Positions 1 through 9,213 of a stretch of 64,000 bases of DNA are shown here, piece after piece; position 1 is the stretch's first letter; each line of letters opens with the position of its first letter. The notes below the pieces were generated by a model. That model made no database searches and was not told where the DNA came from. It saw only the letters and a list, made by a program, of their open reading frames with translations. The stretch is from Thalassotalea mangrovi (GTDB lineage Bacteria > Pseudomonadota > Gammaproteobacteria > Enterobacterales > Alteromonadaceae). The stretch lies in NCBI RefSeq assembly GCF_005116735.1, contig NZ_SWDB01000031.1, positions 1-64,000 of the forward strand. The letters run 5' to 3'. A program made the position numbers and the translations under genes.

Positions 1-49
1 TTCTGCTGGTCCTGGTTCTGCTGGTCCTGGTTCTGCTGGTCCTGGTTCT
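1..49 (-). repeat. 15 bp tandem repeat coding a QNQDQ tail
   Basis: Unit ttctgctggtcctgg (plus strand) occurs just over three times and continues past the window edge. It grades into CTG/TTG triplets up to about 84 that encode polyglutamine. On the minus strand this reads in frame as repeated Gln-Asn-Gln-Asp-Gln after the TPR region of the VWA protein. The length is likely variable between strains (inference). Confidence 0.85.
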
Positions 50-1445
50 GCTGCTGTTGCTGTTGCTCTTGTTGCTGCTCTAACAAGGCTTCGACCAGCG
101 CTTTGTTTGCCAGGGCATCTGGGTGGTCGGCTTGCTCTGCCAACACTTGATCATAGGCGTTAATGGCCTCTTCAAAGCGTTGTAATTGTGCCAGGGTATT
201 GGCCCGATTATATTGGGCGTCCAGGCCATCAAGTTCATCAAACGCCTGCAGTGCTTTTTCATAGTCGCCGGCTTTGTAAAGGGCTGAAGCCTGCCAGTCA
301 GGGCGCTCAAACTGAGCCGCTGCTCCGGCATAATCTTCCTCATTAAACTTATCCTGAGCCTGCTGGTCACTTCGCTTCCAGAAATCATCCCAGACCGATG
401 CCTGTACTGGTGTCGGTTGCAATAGTGAGATACATAGTAAGCCCGGCACGGCAAATGAAAGCAGCACCCCTTTGCGGCAATACATAAGTATCATGGGCAG
501 GGCCAGTAGCAGCAGGTAAGGGCCAAACTCCTGCCATTGATCGCCCTGTATTGCCTGCTCCTGCATTTTCGCCGCATCGAGCAAACGCGATGAATCGGTC
601 AGGTCATTGATATCTTTATCGTCCACTCGAATGGTCTGGTAATTGCCGTCGTTGCGCTCTGCAATGCCTGCCAGCAGGCGAGCATTGAGTTTAGGAATGA
701 CGATGTTGCCACCACGATCACGCATTAATTCACCATTGTCCAGGGTTATCGGTGCTCCCTGCTCGGTGCCGACTCCAAGAATGTTTATACGGTGCTGGTT
801 ATCGCGACCAAATTCATTAAGATCCTGCAAATCATCCATTGCAATACCATCGGTAAACCAATAAATATCGCCTTGCTGATATCCGGCGTTGGTTAGCATG
901 TCATTGGCGAGAATTAATGCTGGATACGGATTAGAGCCAAGCTCGGGCATGATTTGTGGCGTTAACGATGGTAACAGCAGGCGGATATTGTTGATGTCTT
1001 CTGTCAGAGGGCTGATTACAAAAGCATCACCTGCATAGGCTATCAGGCCAACATCGCCATCGGCAACCTTTTCCAGTAAATCCAGTGCCTTAAAACGGGC
1101 ACGGGTAAGGCGGTTGGGCTTGGTATCGGTAGCTAGCATGGAAAATGACATATCCATAATGATTACCGATGCTTTATCTGTCTGGTAGACCGGTTGCGGC
1201 AATTTTTTCCAGGTCGGTCCGGCAAGAGCAATGATCAGCAGACTACCCAGAACAAAGACGGGAAGCAGGGCAAGTGGCCTGGCTTTATCATCGCTAGTTA
1301 GTAACACTTTATTCAGGTGCCTGGGCACCACTCGTTGCCAGGCAGAATTTGCCAGACGTAGTTTTTTTAGCTGATAAATGACAAACAGTAAGGCAAAAAA
1401 TGCCAGAAACCAAAGTGGCCGCAGAAAATGAAAATCTTCGAGCAT
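1..1445 (-). CDS. VWA-TPR protein, BatB/BatC-like (partial)
   Basis: The protein runs off the left edge, so only the first ~480 residues are visible. It begins MLEDFHFLRPLWF with two membrane segments (about residues 8-25 and 60-78), then a von Willebrand A domain whose metal site reads DMSFS. A further membrane helix follows near residue 310, then tetratricopeptide-like helices (ALYKAGDYEKALQAFDELD; RFEEAINAYDQVL). The visible end is a Gln-rich tail with a QNQDQ pentapeptide repeat. The start ATG overlaps the stop of the upstream VWA gene (TAATG), showing tight coupling. Family knowledge: such BatB/BatC fusions sit in MoxR operons linked to aerotolerance or envelope stress; the biochemical role is unsettled. 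A BatD-type gene is expected beyond the edge (inference). Confidence 0.85.
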   Translation of the reverse strand, partial: MLEDFHFLRPLWFLAFFALLFVIYQLKKLRLANSAWQRVVPRHLNKVLLTSDDKARPLALLPVFVLGSLLIIALAGPTWKKLPQPVYQTDKASVIIMDMSFSMLATDTKPNRLTRARFKALDLLEKVADGDVGLIAYAGDAFVISPLTEDINNIRLLLPSLTPQIMPELGSNPYPALILANDMLTNAGYQQGDIYWFTDGIAMDDLQDLNEFGRDNQHRINILGVGTEQGAPITLDNGELMRDRGGNIVIPKLNARLLAGIAERNDGNYQTIRVDDKDINDLTDSSRLLDAAKMQEQAIQGDQWQEFGPYLLLLALPMILMYCRKGVLLSFAVPGLLCISLLQPTPVQASVWDDFWKRSDQQAQDKFNEEDYAGAAAQFERPDWQASALYKAGDYEKALQAFDELDGLDAQYNRANTLAQLQRFEEAINAYDQVLAEQADHPDALANKALVEALLEQQQEQQQQQQNQDQQNQDQQNQDQQ

Positions 1446-2458
1446 TATTTTCTCTCCGTTTGCCAGTTCAGAAACGACCGGGTGGCGGCCTGCAGGCTGG
1501 GTAGCAGGCACAAGAACAGGATGATGCTGAGCATCAGTGCTAATGGATAATAATAAAGGGCAGTTAGTGGTCGCATTTGCTGTTGCTCTTGTTCCACCGG
1601 TTCGAGCTGATCTAACAGCTGATAAATATTACTCATTGAAGCACTATCGGTAGCCCGGAAATAACTCCCCTGGGTTTTATTGGCGATATTACGCAGGCTG
1701 TCTTCGTCCAGATCCCGTGACGGATTTACCTTGCGGTTACCAAACAATGAACGTTCCATCATCACTTCAGCGCCGATACCTATGGTGTAGATGGTGACAT
1801 CATTGGCAACGGCAACTTCCAGCGCTTGTTCAGGGGTAATCTTGCCGGACGTGTTTTGGCCATCGGTCAGTAACAATAGTACCCGATTGGAATCTTCCTT
1901 ATTGAGAAAGCGTTTTACCGACAAAGCAATCGCATCACCGATAGCGGTTTTTTGTCCGACCAGGCCTATCACCGCTTCGTCCAGCATTTGCCGGACCGTG
2001 TGCCTGTCATACGTCATTGGCGTCTGCATATACGCATCATCGGCAAATAGTATCAGGCCAAGCCTGTCGCCCTGGCGTCGTTCGATAAATTCTCCAAGTA
2101 GCTTTTTCAGCATGACCAGGCGATTTACCTGCCGCCCGTTGAGCTCCATGTCTTCAATCTGCATACTGCCGGATAAATCGACAGCAATCATCATTTCACG
2201 ACTTTCACTGGCGACAGGGGCGGGCTCCCCCAGCCATTGTGGTCGCGTTAATGCAAGGACAAACAATCCCCAAAGTACAACGAACAAGGGGATCGGCAGG
2301 CTGCGGTTATTGGTGATCACCTGACGGGAACCAATTTCACCTAACCGGAAAGGCACTTTCAGGGCGGCATTGGATTGGGTCCTGGCGGGAAGGAGTTTCG
2401 CAACTATGAAAGGTAGTGGCAGGCACAGGGCTAACCAGGGCCAGGCAAACGTAATCAT
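1445..2458 (-). CDS. VWA domain protein, BatA-like
   Basis: 337 residues starting MITFAWPWLALCLPLPF. There is an N-terminal membrane helix, a second near residue 60, a VWA domain with intact MIDAS (DLSGS, with later T and D loop residues around LLLTDGQNTSG), and a C-terminal membrane helix (about 305-325). The longest open frame begins 20 residues earlier. I chose this start because its ATG overlaps the upstream stop as ATGA and because the membrane helix then begins at once, as in the family. Neighbours are DUF4381 upstream and the VWA-TPR protein downstream, the standard MoxR/Bat operon order. Probable role: membrane-anchored metal-dependent protein-binding module working with the MoxR ATPase (inference). 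Confidence 0.88.
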   Translation of the reverse strand: MITFAWPWLALCLPLPFIVAKLLPARTQSNAALKVPFRLGEIGSRQVITNNRSLPIPLFVVLWGLFVLALTRPQWLGEPAPVASESREMMIAVDLSGSMQIEDMELNGRQVNRLVMLKKLLGEFIERRQGDRLGLILFADDAYMQTPMTYDRHTVRQMLDEAVIGLVGQKTAIGDAIALSVKRFLNKEDSNRVLLLLTDGQNTSGKITPEQALEVAVANDVTIYTIGIGAEVMMERSLFGNRKVNPSRDLDEDSLRNIANKTQGSYFRATDSASMSNIYQLLDQLEPVEQEQQQMRPLTALYYYPLALMLSIILFLCLLPSLQAATRSFLNWQTERK

Positions 2459-2943
2459 GACAGGCCTCCATTGCTCAATGCCTGCGATGAATTGGGAAGC
2501 TTTGCCTGCTGACACCATAACATCGCGGCTTTGTGTAATTCAGCGGCGTAAATGTCATGTTCATTTTTGCGATAGTGCTCGACAATCGCATTCTGCGCCA
2601 ATACTTTGAATTTCGGCTGCACATCATCAGGAAGCTGTACCAGCAGGAAGCGCAATAATGCCTCCCCATGTAATGGGGCCACCTGCTGTCGAGGATAGTA
2701 GTGCAGGCAAACCCACTTTAATGTGTGTAAAATTTGAGCGCTGGAGAGTGAACCTGACTTACTCAGGAAAGCCAGCCCCTGACGTTTGACCCGCCAGTAA
2801 TGTCGATATTGCCAGAATCGATACAGACCATATCCAACCAGGGCAATGATAAGCGTAATGACAATCCACCACCCGGGAGCGAGGGGCCAGAGAGGAATAT
2901 CTTCAGGTAAATGGATGTCCTTTAAGTCTGCTAAGGGATCCAA
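2455..2943 (-). CDS. DUF4381 membrane protein
   Basis: 162 residues. The start MDPLADLKDIHLPEDIPLWP is followed by a single strong membrane helix (about residues 22-45, GWWIVITLIIALVGYGLYRFW) and a soluble helical C-terminal part. This N-terminal LxDIhLP...WPLAPGWW pattern is typical of DUF4381 proteins found between DUF58 and VWA genes. Its start overlaps the end of the DUF58 gene by 13 bp and its stop overlaps the next ATG by 4 bp, so the five genes are probably one transcript. Function unknown; likely a small scaffold of the MoxR-Bat membrane complex (inference). Confidence 0.85.
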   Translation of the reverse strand: MDPLADLKDIHLPEDIPLWPLAPGWWIVITLIIALVGYGLYRFWQYRHYWRVKRQGLAFLSKSGSLSSAQILHTLKWVCLHYYPRQQVAPLHGEALLRFLLVQLPDDVQPKFKVLAQNAIVEHYRKNEHDIYAAELHKAAMLWCQQAKLPNSSQALSNGGLS

Positions 2944-3917
2944 GGTACAACTCCTGATTTTAACTGTTGTTCCAGACTTTCGCCGGCGCTAAACGATAAG
3001 CATCGAGCGTTGGCTTTGCGAAATTGAGCTTGTAAATCGAGATATCTTTGTTCCGCATGTTGCTGATAGCGCGTTGCGGTTTTTCTATCGCCCAGGGTCA
3101 GGCGTTGCTCACTTTCACCATTGTTGATTGCGACCGAGGTTTTTTGCGCTAAGCGCGGTAGTTTGGTTTCCAGCGGATCGAAAACGTGACAGATAACCAG
3201 TTCACAATGCTTAGAAATCTGACTTAACGGTTTGATGGCACGGTTGTCAAAATGATAACCATCGGTGATCAGGTAAACCAAAGCACCGGGCCTGGCGATT
3301 TGCTTAAGACGCAGGCAGTTATCGTAAAAATACTGGGTATCTCGATTTTCCATGGCCTCAGGTTGATGCATTTGTTCCAGGGCATGTAAATAGTGCAACA
3401 CACCTTTTTGCCGGCTTTTCGGTTTTACTTCCAGATGCTGTTGCTGGTTAAATACCAGGCCACCGAGTCGATCACCACGTTTACTGGCGTGCCAGGCGAG
3501 TAGGGCAGCAATATGCGCCGCCTGGACCGATTTGAACAATAATCGCGAACCAAAATACATGGAGTTACCGAAATCGGTGGCTATCAGTACCGGACGCTCG
3601 ACTTCTTCGCGAAACAGCTTGGTATGGGTCTTGCCAGTCCTTGCAGTAACGCGCCAGTCGATAGCGCGAATATCATCGCCGTTTTGATAATGACGAACTT
3701 CGTCAAACTCCATGCCCCGGCCCTTTGTACGAGCGAGGTAATTACCCGCCAATTGACCGGTGAGCGCTTTTTTCGGTGCCAGGTCGATTAACGACACTTT
3801 ACTTTGATAATACAGCAATTCATCAATGGATAAATGCACACCATCGCTGGCCAGTGCTTCGAGTTGATGCTCGATCTGGGCATGGTTCAGGGAATCACTT
3901 ACCTTATTAAACCACAT
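2931..3917 (-). CDS. DUF58 domain protein
   Basis: 328 residues with no membrane segment. The DUF58 signature is clear near residues 75-100 (GRGMEFDEVRHYQNGDD then IRAIDWRVTAR), followed by a degenerate VWA-like fold (VLIATDFGNSMYFGS). It follows the MoxR gene by 18 bp and overlaps DUF4381. Family knowledge: DUF58 proteins always accompany MoxR AAA ATPases and are thought to be their partner or substrate adaptor. There is no evidence for an enzymatic activity. Confidence 0.9.
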   Translation of the reverse strand: MWFNKVSDSLNHAQIEHQLEALASDGVHLSIDELLYYQSKVSLIDLAPKKALTGQLAGNYLARTKGRGMEFDEVRHYQNGDDIRAIDWRVTARTGKTHTKLFREEVERPVLIATDFGNSMYFGSRLLFKSVQAAHIAALLAWHASKRGDRLGGLVFNQQQHLEVKPKSRQKGVLHYLHALEQMHQPEAMENRDTQYFYDNCLRLKQIARPGALVYLITDGYHFDNRAIKPLSQISKHCELVICHVFDPLETKLPRLAQKTSVAINNGESEQRLTLGDRKTATRYQQHAEQRYLDLQAQFRKANARCLSFSAGESLEQQLKSGVVPWIP

Positions 3918-3935
3918 CAGTTATTCACCATTGCA

Positions 3936-4892
3936 TTAACCGACGGCTACAAGATTGAGCACATGATCCAGTACTTTATTGGTGGTGATACCTTCCGCTT
4001 CTGCCTGATAGGTGAGCAGTAATCGGTGTCTTAATACATTGTGGAACACTGCCTGAACATCTTCTGGACTGACAAAGTCACGGCCATGAAGCCAGGCTCT
4101 TGCCCGGGCGCAGCGGTCAAGGGCTATGGTTGCGCGCGGGCTGGCACCGTAGGCAAGCCAGCTTGCAAGCTGCTCGTCATATTTATCAGGTTGGCGTGTA
4201 GCCATGATCAAATCGACAATGTATTGCTCCAATACCGGCGCTAAATAGATTTCCAGCACTTCACGACGGGCTGAAAAAATAGTGTCCTGAGTAATAACAG
4301 TCTCTGGCAGACGTTTCTGTTGTAACGCTTCGCCACGATTCAAACGCAATATTTCCAGCTCGCTTTTAGCGTCAGGGTAATCAATCTCCAGATGCATTAA
4401 AAAGCGGTCAAGTTGCGCTTCTGGCAGTGGGTATGTGCCTTCCTGCTCTAACGGGTTCTGTGTTGCCATGACCAGAAATAGCTCGGGTAACTGATAGGTG
4501 GTTTTACCGACAGTAACCTGGCCTTCAGCCATGGCTTCAAGCAATGCCGATTGTACCTTGGCTGGTGCCCGGTTGATTTCATCCGCAAGGATCAGGTTTT
4601 GAAACAAGGGTCCTTGCTGAAACACAAAACTGCCATCTTCCGGACGATAAATATCGGTTCCGGTTAAATCCGCCGGTAATAAATCCGGTGTAAACTGAAT
4701 GCGATGAAAGTCCGCATCCAAGCCCTCGGCAAGCGCATTGACGGCCCGGGTTTTTGCCAAACCTGGTGGCCCTTCAACGATCAAATGGCCGTCGGCGAGT
4801 AAAGCAATTAAAAGATTCTCAACGAGTTCACGTTGACCAATTATTTGTTCACTTAAATGTTCTTTTAATGAGGAAAAGTATTCAACTGCCAT
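3936..4892 (-). CDS. MoxR-family AAA+ ATPase
   Basis: 318 residues. Walker A is GPPGLAKT (about residues 41-48), Walker B LILADEINRAP (about 100-110), sensor 1 ATQNP, and the C-terminal lid carries the SPRAT-type motif GASPRATIALDRCAR. First gene of the five-gene Bat-type operon; chaperone-like ATPase proposed to remodel or insert cofactors into partners carrying VWA domains (family knowledge). It is transcribed divergently from fadI, with 188 bp between the two starts that must hold both promoters. Confidence 0.93.
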   Translation of the reverse strand: MAVEYFSSLKEHLSEQIIGQRELVENLLIALLADGHLIVEGPPGLAKTRAVNALAEGLDADFHRIQFTPDLLPADLTGTDIYRPEDGSFVFQQGPLFQNLILADEINRAPAKVQSALLEAMAEGQVTVGKTTYQLPELFLVMATQNPLEQEGTYPLPEAQLDRFLMHLEIDYPDAKSELEILRLNRGEALQQKRLPETVITQDTIFSARREVLEIYLAPVLEQYIVDLIMATRQPDKYDEQLASWLAYGASPRATIALDRCARARAWLHGRDFVSPEDVQAVFHNVLRHRLLLTYQAEAEGITTNKVLDHVLNLVAVG

Positions 4893-5047
4893 AATAATAA
4901 TTATTTTCCTGAACGTTGAAACGACGACAGTATGAGTACAGTATTTAAACCATCGCCTATTAATTTTAACTAACAGAATATATGGTTACAGGTAATTCGA
5001 AATCAAGGCTTTTCATTTTTTTATTTAACCGATAGAATCGAATCACG

Positions 5048-5064
5048 ATCAGGTCAGACCTCTT
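5048..5064. promoter_or_regulatory. Candidate FadR operator before fadI
   Basis: The stretch atcAGGTCAGACCTctt contains the palindrome AGGTC-A-GACCT. Its core GGTCNGACC matches the centre of enterobacterial FadR operators (TGGTCNGACCA type), with A/T instead of T/A at the outer pair. It lies 16 bp upstream of the fadI ATG and just before its AAGGA ribosome site, a position fitting repression of beta-oxidation without long-chain acyl-CoA. No fadR gene is visible in the window. Confidence 0.5.
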
Positions 5065-5080
5065 TGAATAAGGAATTACA

Positions 5081-6391
5081 ATGACATCTATGCAAAGCTT
5101 GAAAACAGCTGGCGGGGATCGCGTCGCAATCGTCGCAGGCCTCAGAACGCCATTTGCCAAGCAGGCGACTGCCTTTCACGGTGTACCAGCCGTTGATTTG
5201 GGAAAAATGGTAGTTAACGAGTTAATCGCTAAACACGATTTAGATCCCGCTTTAATCGAGCAACTGGTGTTTGGGCAGGTAGTTCAGATGCCAGAAGCCC
5301 CGAATATCGCTCGTGAGATTGTGCTGGGTACACAAATGAATGTGTCGACCGATGCCTATAGTGTCTCTCGTGCCTGTGCCACCAGCTTTCAGTCGACCGT
5401 AAACGTTGCTGAGTCAATTTTGCTCGGCAATATTGATGTTGGTATCGCTGGAGGTGCGGACTCAACATCAGTAACCCCGATTGGTGTTTCCAAGAAATTT
5501 GCCCGTACCTTGTTAGACCTTTCCAAAGCAAAAACTTTTTCCCAACGGATGAAACTGATTTCTTCCTTAAAGTTCAAAGATATTTTACCTGTGCCGCCAG
5601 CCGTAGCGGAATATTCAACCGGCTTGTCGATGGGACAAACTGCCGAGCAAATGGCGAAAACTCATCAGATAAGCCGTCAGGCCCAGGATGAATTGGCGCA
5701 CCGTTCTCATACCCTGGCAGCAAAAACCTGGGCTTCTGGCGTGCTTGGTGACGAAGTGATGACTGCTCACCCAGAGCCATTTGACCGCTTTATTGATAAG
5801 GACAATTGCTTTCGGGAAAACTCAGAACTGGCTGGCTACGCGAGGCTACGACCAGTCTTTGACCGTAAGCACGGTTCGGTTACGGCCGCGAACTCAACGC
5901 CTTTGACTGACGGTGCTGCTGCAGTATTGCTTATGCGTGAAAGTCGTGCCAAAGAGTTAGGTTATAACATTTTAGGTTACATTCGCTCCTACGCATTCAG
6001 TGCCATCGATGTATGGGAAGATATGCTGATGGGGCCGTCGTATGCGACACCAATGGCATTGAAACGAGCGGGATTAAATTTATCTGATTTGGATTTAATT
6101 GAAATGCACGAGGCATTCGCCGCCCAGGCACTTGCTAATATCAAGATGTTTGCCAGCACTAAATTTGCCCGGGAAAAGTTGGGCCAGGATAAAGCGATTG
6201 GCGACATTGATATGGATAAGTTTAACGTGCTCGGTGGTTCACTGGCGTATGGACACCCATTTGCGGCCACAGGGGCACGTTTGATAACCCAGACTCTGAA
6301 TGAGCTGAAGCGTCGTGGTGGCGGTCTTGGCTTAACCACTGCCTGTGCAGCCGGTGGTCTTGGTGCGGCGATGATTCTGGAAGTGGAGTAA
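5081..6391 (+). CDS. fadI: 3-ketoacyl-CoA thiolase FadI
   Basis: 436 residues, the usual length for the FadI branch of acetyl-CoA C-acyltransferases. It cleaves 3-ketoacyl-CoA with CoA to acetyl-CoA plus a shortened acyl-CoA. The nucleophilic Cys lies in [10 protein letters not shown] (about residue 104). The general base His is in [10 protein letters not shown] and the second Cys in [12 protein letters not shown] near the C terminus. The start ATG follows AAGGAATTACA. fadJ begins five bases after its stop, so they form one operon and the heterotetrameric FadIJ complex. The longer sequence and FadJ partner separate it from FadA. Confidence 0.96.
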   Translation: MTSMQSLKTAGGDRVAIVAGLRTPFAKQATAFHGVPAVDLGKMVVNELIAKHDLDPALIEQLVFGQVVQMPEAPNIAREIVLGTQMNVSTDAYSVSRACATSFQSTVNVAESILLGNIDVGIAGGADSTSVTPIGVSKKFARTLLDLSKAKTFSQRMKLISSLKFKDILPVPPAVAEYSTGLSMGQTAEQMAKTHQISRQAQDELAHRSHTLAAKTWASGVLGDEVMTAHPEPFDRFIDKDNCFRENSELAGYARLRPVFDRKHGSVTAANSTPLTDGAAAVLLMRESRAKELGYNILGYIRSYAFSAIDVWEDMLMGPSYATPMALKRAGLNLSDLDLIEMHEAFAAQALANIKMFASTKFAREKLGQDKAIGDIDMDKFNVLGGSLAYGHPFAATGARLITQTLNELKRRGGGLGLTTACAAGGLGAAMILEVE

Positions 6392-6396
6392 AGATA

Positions 6397-8523
6397 ATGG
6401 ACAATAATTCAACATTTACCCTCGAGCGTCAGGACAATGGCATCACATTGTTAAAAATGGACGTGGTTGGTGAAACTATGAACACATTGCGCGCCGAATT
6501 TGCTGATGAGTTCTCATCAGTATTGGCAGAGATTAAGGCCGATAACAGTATCAAAGGACTAGTCGTATACAGCGGTAAAGATAATTCCTTTATTGCCGGT
6601 GCTGATATCACGATGCTTGATGATTGTGAAACGGCTGAACAGGCGACGCAAATAGCAGCGCAGGGCCAGGCAATCTTTGATCAGATTGAACGTCTTAAAA
6701 TTCCGGTTGTTGCTGCCATTCATGGACCTTGCCTTGGTGGCGGGTTGGAGCTGGCGATGGCATGTCACCAGCGTATCTGTAGTGACGATAACAAAACGGT
6801 ACTAGGATTGCCGGAAGTGCAGCTCGGTTTGTTGCCTGGCAGTGGTGGAACCCAGCGATTACCTGCATTGGTTGGTTTACAAAAATCATTGGACATGATG
6901 CTGACCGGTAAACATTTACGCCCTAAACAGGCCTTGAAAGCTGGATTAGTCAGCGACGTAGTACCTCGTTCAGTATTGTTACAGGTAGCACAGGAGCTTG
7001 CATTAACGGCCAAAAAAGCCGGTAAGCGAAAGGCGCCTTTGGTTGAAAAAGCGCTGGAATCGAACCCCTGGGGACGTAAGCTGGTATTTGATCAGGCAAC
7101 AAAAACCGTACTCGCCAAAACCAAAGGTAATTATCCGGCGCCGCTTAAAATTATCGATGCCATTCGCGTCGGCCTGGAAAAAGGTCGTGTACAGGGACTT
7201 GCTCGTGAAGCGGAACATTTTGGCCGTTTAGTCAAAACCACTGAATCGAAACAGTTACGCAACTTATTCTTTGCGACCACGCAAATGAAAAAAGAAACAG
7301 GCGTTGATGGTGTTGAACCGGCTACAGTTAGTCATGTCGGAGTCCTCGGTGGAGGCTTGATGGGTGGCGGCATTGCTTATGTAACCGCCAACAATGCCAA
7401 GTTACCAGTGCGTATTAAGGACATTAATCATCAGGGCATCAGCAATGCTCTGAAATACAGCTTTGATTTACTGAATAAAAAAGTTAAGCGACGCTTTATT
7501 AAGAAAAGCGAGATGCAAAAGCAGCTCAATATGGTGACTGGAACAACAGACTATAGTGGCTTCGCTAGCACTGATTTGATTATTGAAGCCGTGTTTGAAG
7601 ATTTGGCTTTAAAGCAGCAAATGGTTGCTGATATCGAAGCAAACTGTAAACCAGGAGTCATTTTCGCGTCGAATACTTCGTCATTGCCGATTCATCAGAT
7701 TGCCGCGAATGCCAAAGCGCCTGAAAATGTGATTGGCCTGCATTATTTCTCGCCGGTGGACAAAATGCCATTAGCGGAGATCATTGCCCATGAGAGCACT
7801 TCCGATGAAACAATTTCGACAACGGTAGCGCTGGCGAAAAAACAAGGCAAGACACCTATTGTGGTAAAAGATAAAGCGGGCTTTTATGTGAACCGTATCC
7901 TTGCCCCGTATGTTAATGAAGCCGCTAATATCCTGCTTGCTGGTGAGCCGATTGAAAAAATCGATCGCGCGTTAGTCAATTTCGGATTTCCGGTAGGACC
8001 GATCAAATTACTTGATGAGGTAGGTATTGATATCGGAGCAAAAATCAGCCCGATTCTCGAAGCTGAGCTAGGCGAGCGTTTTAAGGCGCCAGATGCGTTC
8101 AATAAGTTGATCGATGATAACCGTAAAGGTAAGAAAACTAAGAAAGGTTTTTATCTGTATACCGGCAAAAAATCGAAGCAGGGCAAAGCGGTTGATGAAC
8201 AGGTTTACAGTCTGTTGGGTGTGGTACCGCAATCAAGATTATCGGAACAGGAAATCAGCGAGCGCTGTGTGTTACTGATGGTTAATGAAGCTGTCAGATG
8301 CCTGGATGAAAAGATTGTCCGCAATTGTCGTGATGGTGATATCGGTGCGATTTTTGGTATTGGTTTCCCACCTTTCCTTGGCGGACCGTTCCGTTATTTA
8401 GATACCCTGGGGGCGAGAACCGTCGTTGACAAACTTACCCAGTTTAAGTCTCAATACGGTGAGCATTTTGCTCCGTGTGACGCCTTAGTGGCCATGGCGG
8501 AAAACGAGAAAACCTGTTACTGA
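6397..8523 (+). CDS. fadJ: Beta-oxidation multienzyme FadJ
   Basis: 708 residues. The N-terminal enoyl-CoA hydratase half (1-190) has the oxyanion-hole regions [10 protein letters not shown] and [16 protein letters not shown] and the catalytic region [19 protein letters not shown]. The C-terminal half is an L-3-hydroxyacyl-CoA dehydrogenase with the NAD-binding loop [16 protein letters not shown] (about 309-324) and catalytic [11 protein letters not shown]. It hydrates enoyl-CoA and oxidises the product to 3-ketoacyl-CoA for FadI. FadIJ in E. coli supports anaerobic and medium-chain beta-oxidation; here it may serve all conditions, since no fadBA is in view. Confidence 0.96.
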   Translation: MDNNSTFTLERQDNGITLLKMDVVGETMNTLRAEFADEFSSVLAEIKADNSIKGLVVYSGKDNSFIAGADITMLDDCETAEQATQIAAQGQAIFDQIERLKIPVVAAIHGPCLGGGLELAMACHQRICSDDNKTVLGLPEVQLGLLPGSGGTQRLPALVGLQKSLDMMLTGKHLRPKQALKAGLVSDVVPRSVLLQVAQELALTAKKAGKRKAPLVEKALESNPWGRKLVFDQATKTVLAKTKGNYPAPLKIIDAIRVGLEKGRVQGLAREAEHFGRLVKTTESKQLRNLFFATTQMKKETGVDGVEPATVSHVGVLGGGLMGGGIAYVTANNAKLPVRIKDINHQGISNALKYSFDLLNKKVKRRFIKKSEMQKQLNMVTGTTDYSGFASTDLIIEAVFEDLALKQQMVADIEANCKPGVIFASNTSSLPIHQIAANAKAPENVIGLHYFSPVDKMPLAEIIAHESTSDETISTTVALAKKQGKTPIVVKDKAGFYVNRILAPYVNEAANILLAGEPIEKIDRALVNFGFPVGPIKLLDEVGIDIGAKISPILEAELGERFKAPDAFNKLIDDNRKGKKTKKGFYLYTGKKSKQGKAVDEQVYSLLGVVPQSRLSEQEISERCVLLMVNEAVRCLDEKIVRNCRDGDIGAIFGIGFPPFLGGPFRYLDTLGARTVVDKLTQFKSQYGEHFAPCDALVAMAENEKTCY

Positions 8524-8530
8524 TAAAAAA

Positions 8531-8591
8531 TATGCGGAAAAATATTGCCGCATAAGGTTACTGAGGGGGCAAATCTTTGCCCTCTTTTTTT
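8531..8591 (+). terminator. Double hairpin after fadJ
   Basis: Two stem-loops follow the fadJ stop. The first is TATGCGG / CCGCATA (8531-8554). The second is GAGGGGGCAAA / TTTGCCCTC with one unpaired G (8563-8584), followed directly by seven T residues. The second is a convincing rho-independent terminator. Confidence 0.85.
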
Positions 8592-8616
8592 GGCCGCAGC
8601 CTAAACAAAGCATTAG

Positions 8617-8727
8617 GGCCATAAAGCTATAGGGCTTTACGGCTGTAGAGCTTTAAAGTTAGAGCGTTTTTACTTTACAGCTCTAAAGCGTTACAGCTTA
8701 CAGCTTACCGCTTAAGGCTTACAGCTG
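8617..8727. repeat. AGCTRTA short-period inverted array, copy A
   Basis: Between the fadJ terminator and the small plus-strand gene lies a low-complexity array. Its left half repeats variants of (A)GCTRTA (ataaagctatagggc, acggctgtagagc). Its right half repeats the complement (tttacagctctaaagc, gttacagcttacagc), so the whole can fold as a long imperfect hairpin centred near 8668. A second array of the same family lies at 44436-44622. No coding potential was seen. The gap 8524-8831 holds only this and the terminator hairpins. Confidence 0.7.
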
Positions 8728-8831
8728 ATCTTTACACTCTTTAACTAAATGTTAATAGTGGCGGTTGATTGTTTTTGCTACAATGCCGTCGTTTCTTACC
8801 TTTAAGTAAAATTATCCCCGTAGGTGTATTA

Positions 8832-9032
8832 ATGGCGTTGTTGTTTTTAGTTATTTCTTTATTGAGTGGATTATTTTTTTATTGTCAGGCGGTTAAGTCT
8901 GGACTTGGTTATAAACGCTGGACTGCTGCCGGTCTGATATTTGGTCCGTTAGTGTGGCCAATGTTTACGATGCAAAAGCGAATGGTGATATATCGTCAGC
9001 ATGGCACATTGTTTAGCCTGATATATGTGTGA
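8832..9032 (+). CDS. Small two-helix membrane protein
   Basis: 66 residues from the chosen ATG (MALLFLVISLLSGLFFYC). The open frame extends 21 residues further upstream, but that part (QCRRFLPLSKII) is polar and unlike a leader, and TAGGTG lies just before this ATG. Two hydrophobic segments (about 2-19 and 31-47) are separated by KSGLGYKRW. I do not recognise the family. The N-terminal FLVISLLSGLFFY then QAVKSGLGYKRWTAAGLIFGP resembles small hypothetical proteins with a GxxxGP inner helix. A hairpin begins at the stop codon. Its role is unknown and it is convergent with the peptide operon. Confidence 0.5.
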   Translation: MALLFLVISLLSGLFFYCQAVKSGLGYKRWTAAGLIFGPLVWPMFTMQKRMVIYRQHGTLFSLIYV

Positions 9033-9047
9033 CCCTGGATCCCAGGG
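9033..9047. terminator. Convergent hairpin CCCTGG/CCAGGG
   Basis: Perfect 6 bp stem CCCTGG-ATC-CCAGGG placed between the convergent small membrane gene and the minus-strand peptide operon. It abuts the plus-strand stop codon. There is no T run on either strand, so it is only a possible bidirectional terminator. Confidence 0.4.
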
Positions 9048-9100
9048 CCCACGTACATGCATGCTTAGTCATTATCTGTGATGGTGTTACGTTTAGTAGC

Positions 9101-9202
9101 TTATGACCACCATTGATTGGCAGACATTTCCATCATCTCAATTTTTGCCACTGCAGGCTTGCGTGATTTAGTATTAAAAATATTTTTAATCATTTTAATC
9201 AT
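9101..9202 (-). CDS. 33-residue WWS micropeptide, paralogue 2
   Basis: A short gene read by eye. It starts ATG ATT AAA ATG and encodes a 33-residue peptide with N-terminal half MIKMIKNIFNTKSRKPAV and C-terminal half KIEMMEMSANQWWS. It aligns over its full length with the peptide just upstream: shared pattern MI..IKNI[LF].[ST]K, then IE[IM].EMSA[QN].WWS at the extreme C terminus. Its ribosome site GGAG directly follows the upstream stop (TAAGGAG, 7 nt, ATG), implying coupled translation. It has a basic amphipathic N-terminal half and an acidic then aromatic tail. Family unknown to me. It could be a peptide signal, a regulator of a membrane protein, or a modified-peptide precursor. No tailoring enzyme is adjacent. 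Confidence 0.7.
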   Translation of the reverse strand: MIKMIKNIFNTKSRKPAVAKIEMMEMSANQWWS

Positions 9203-9213
9203 AACGTTACTCC

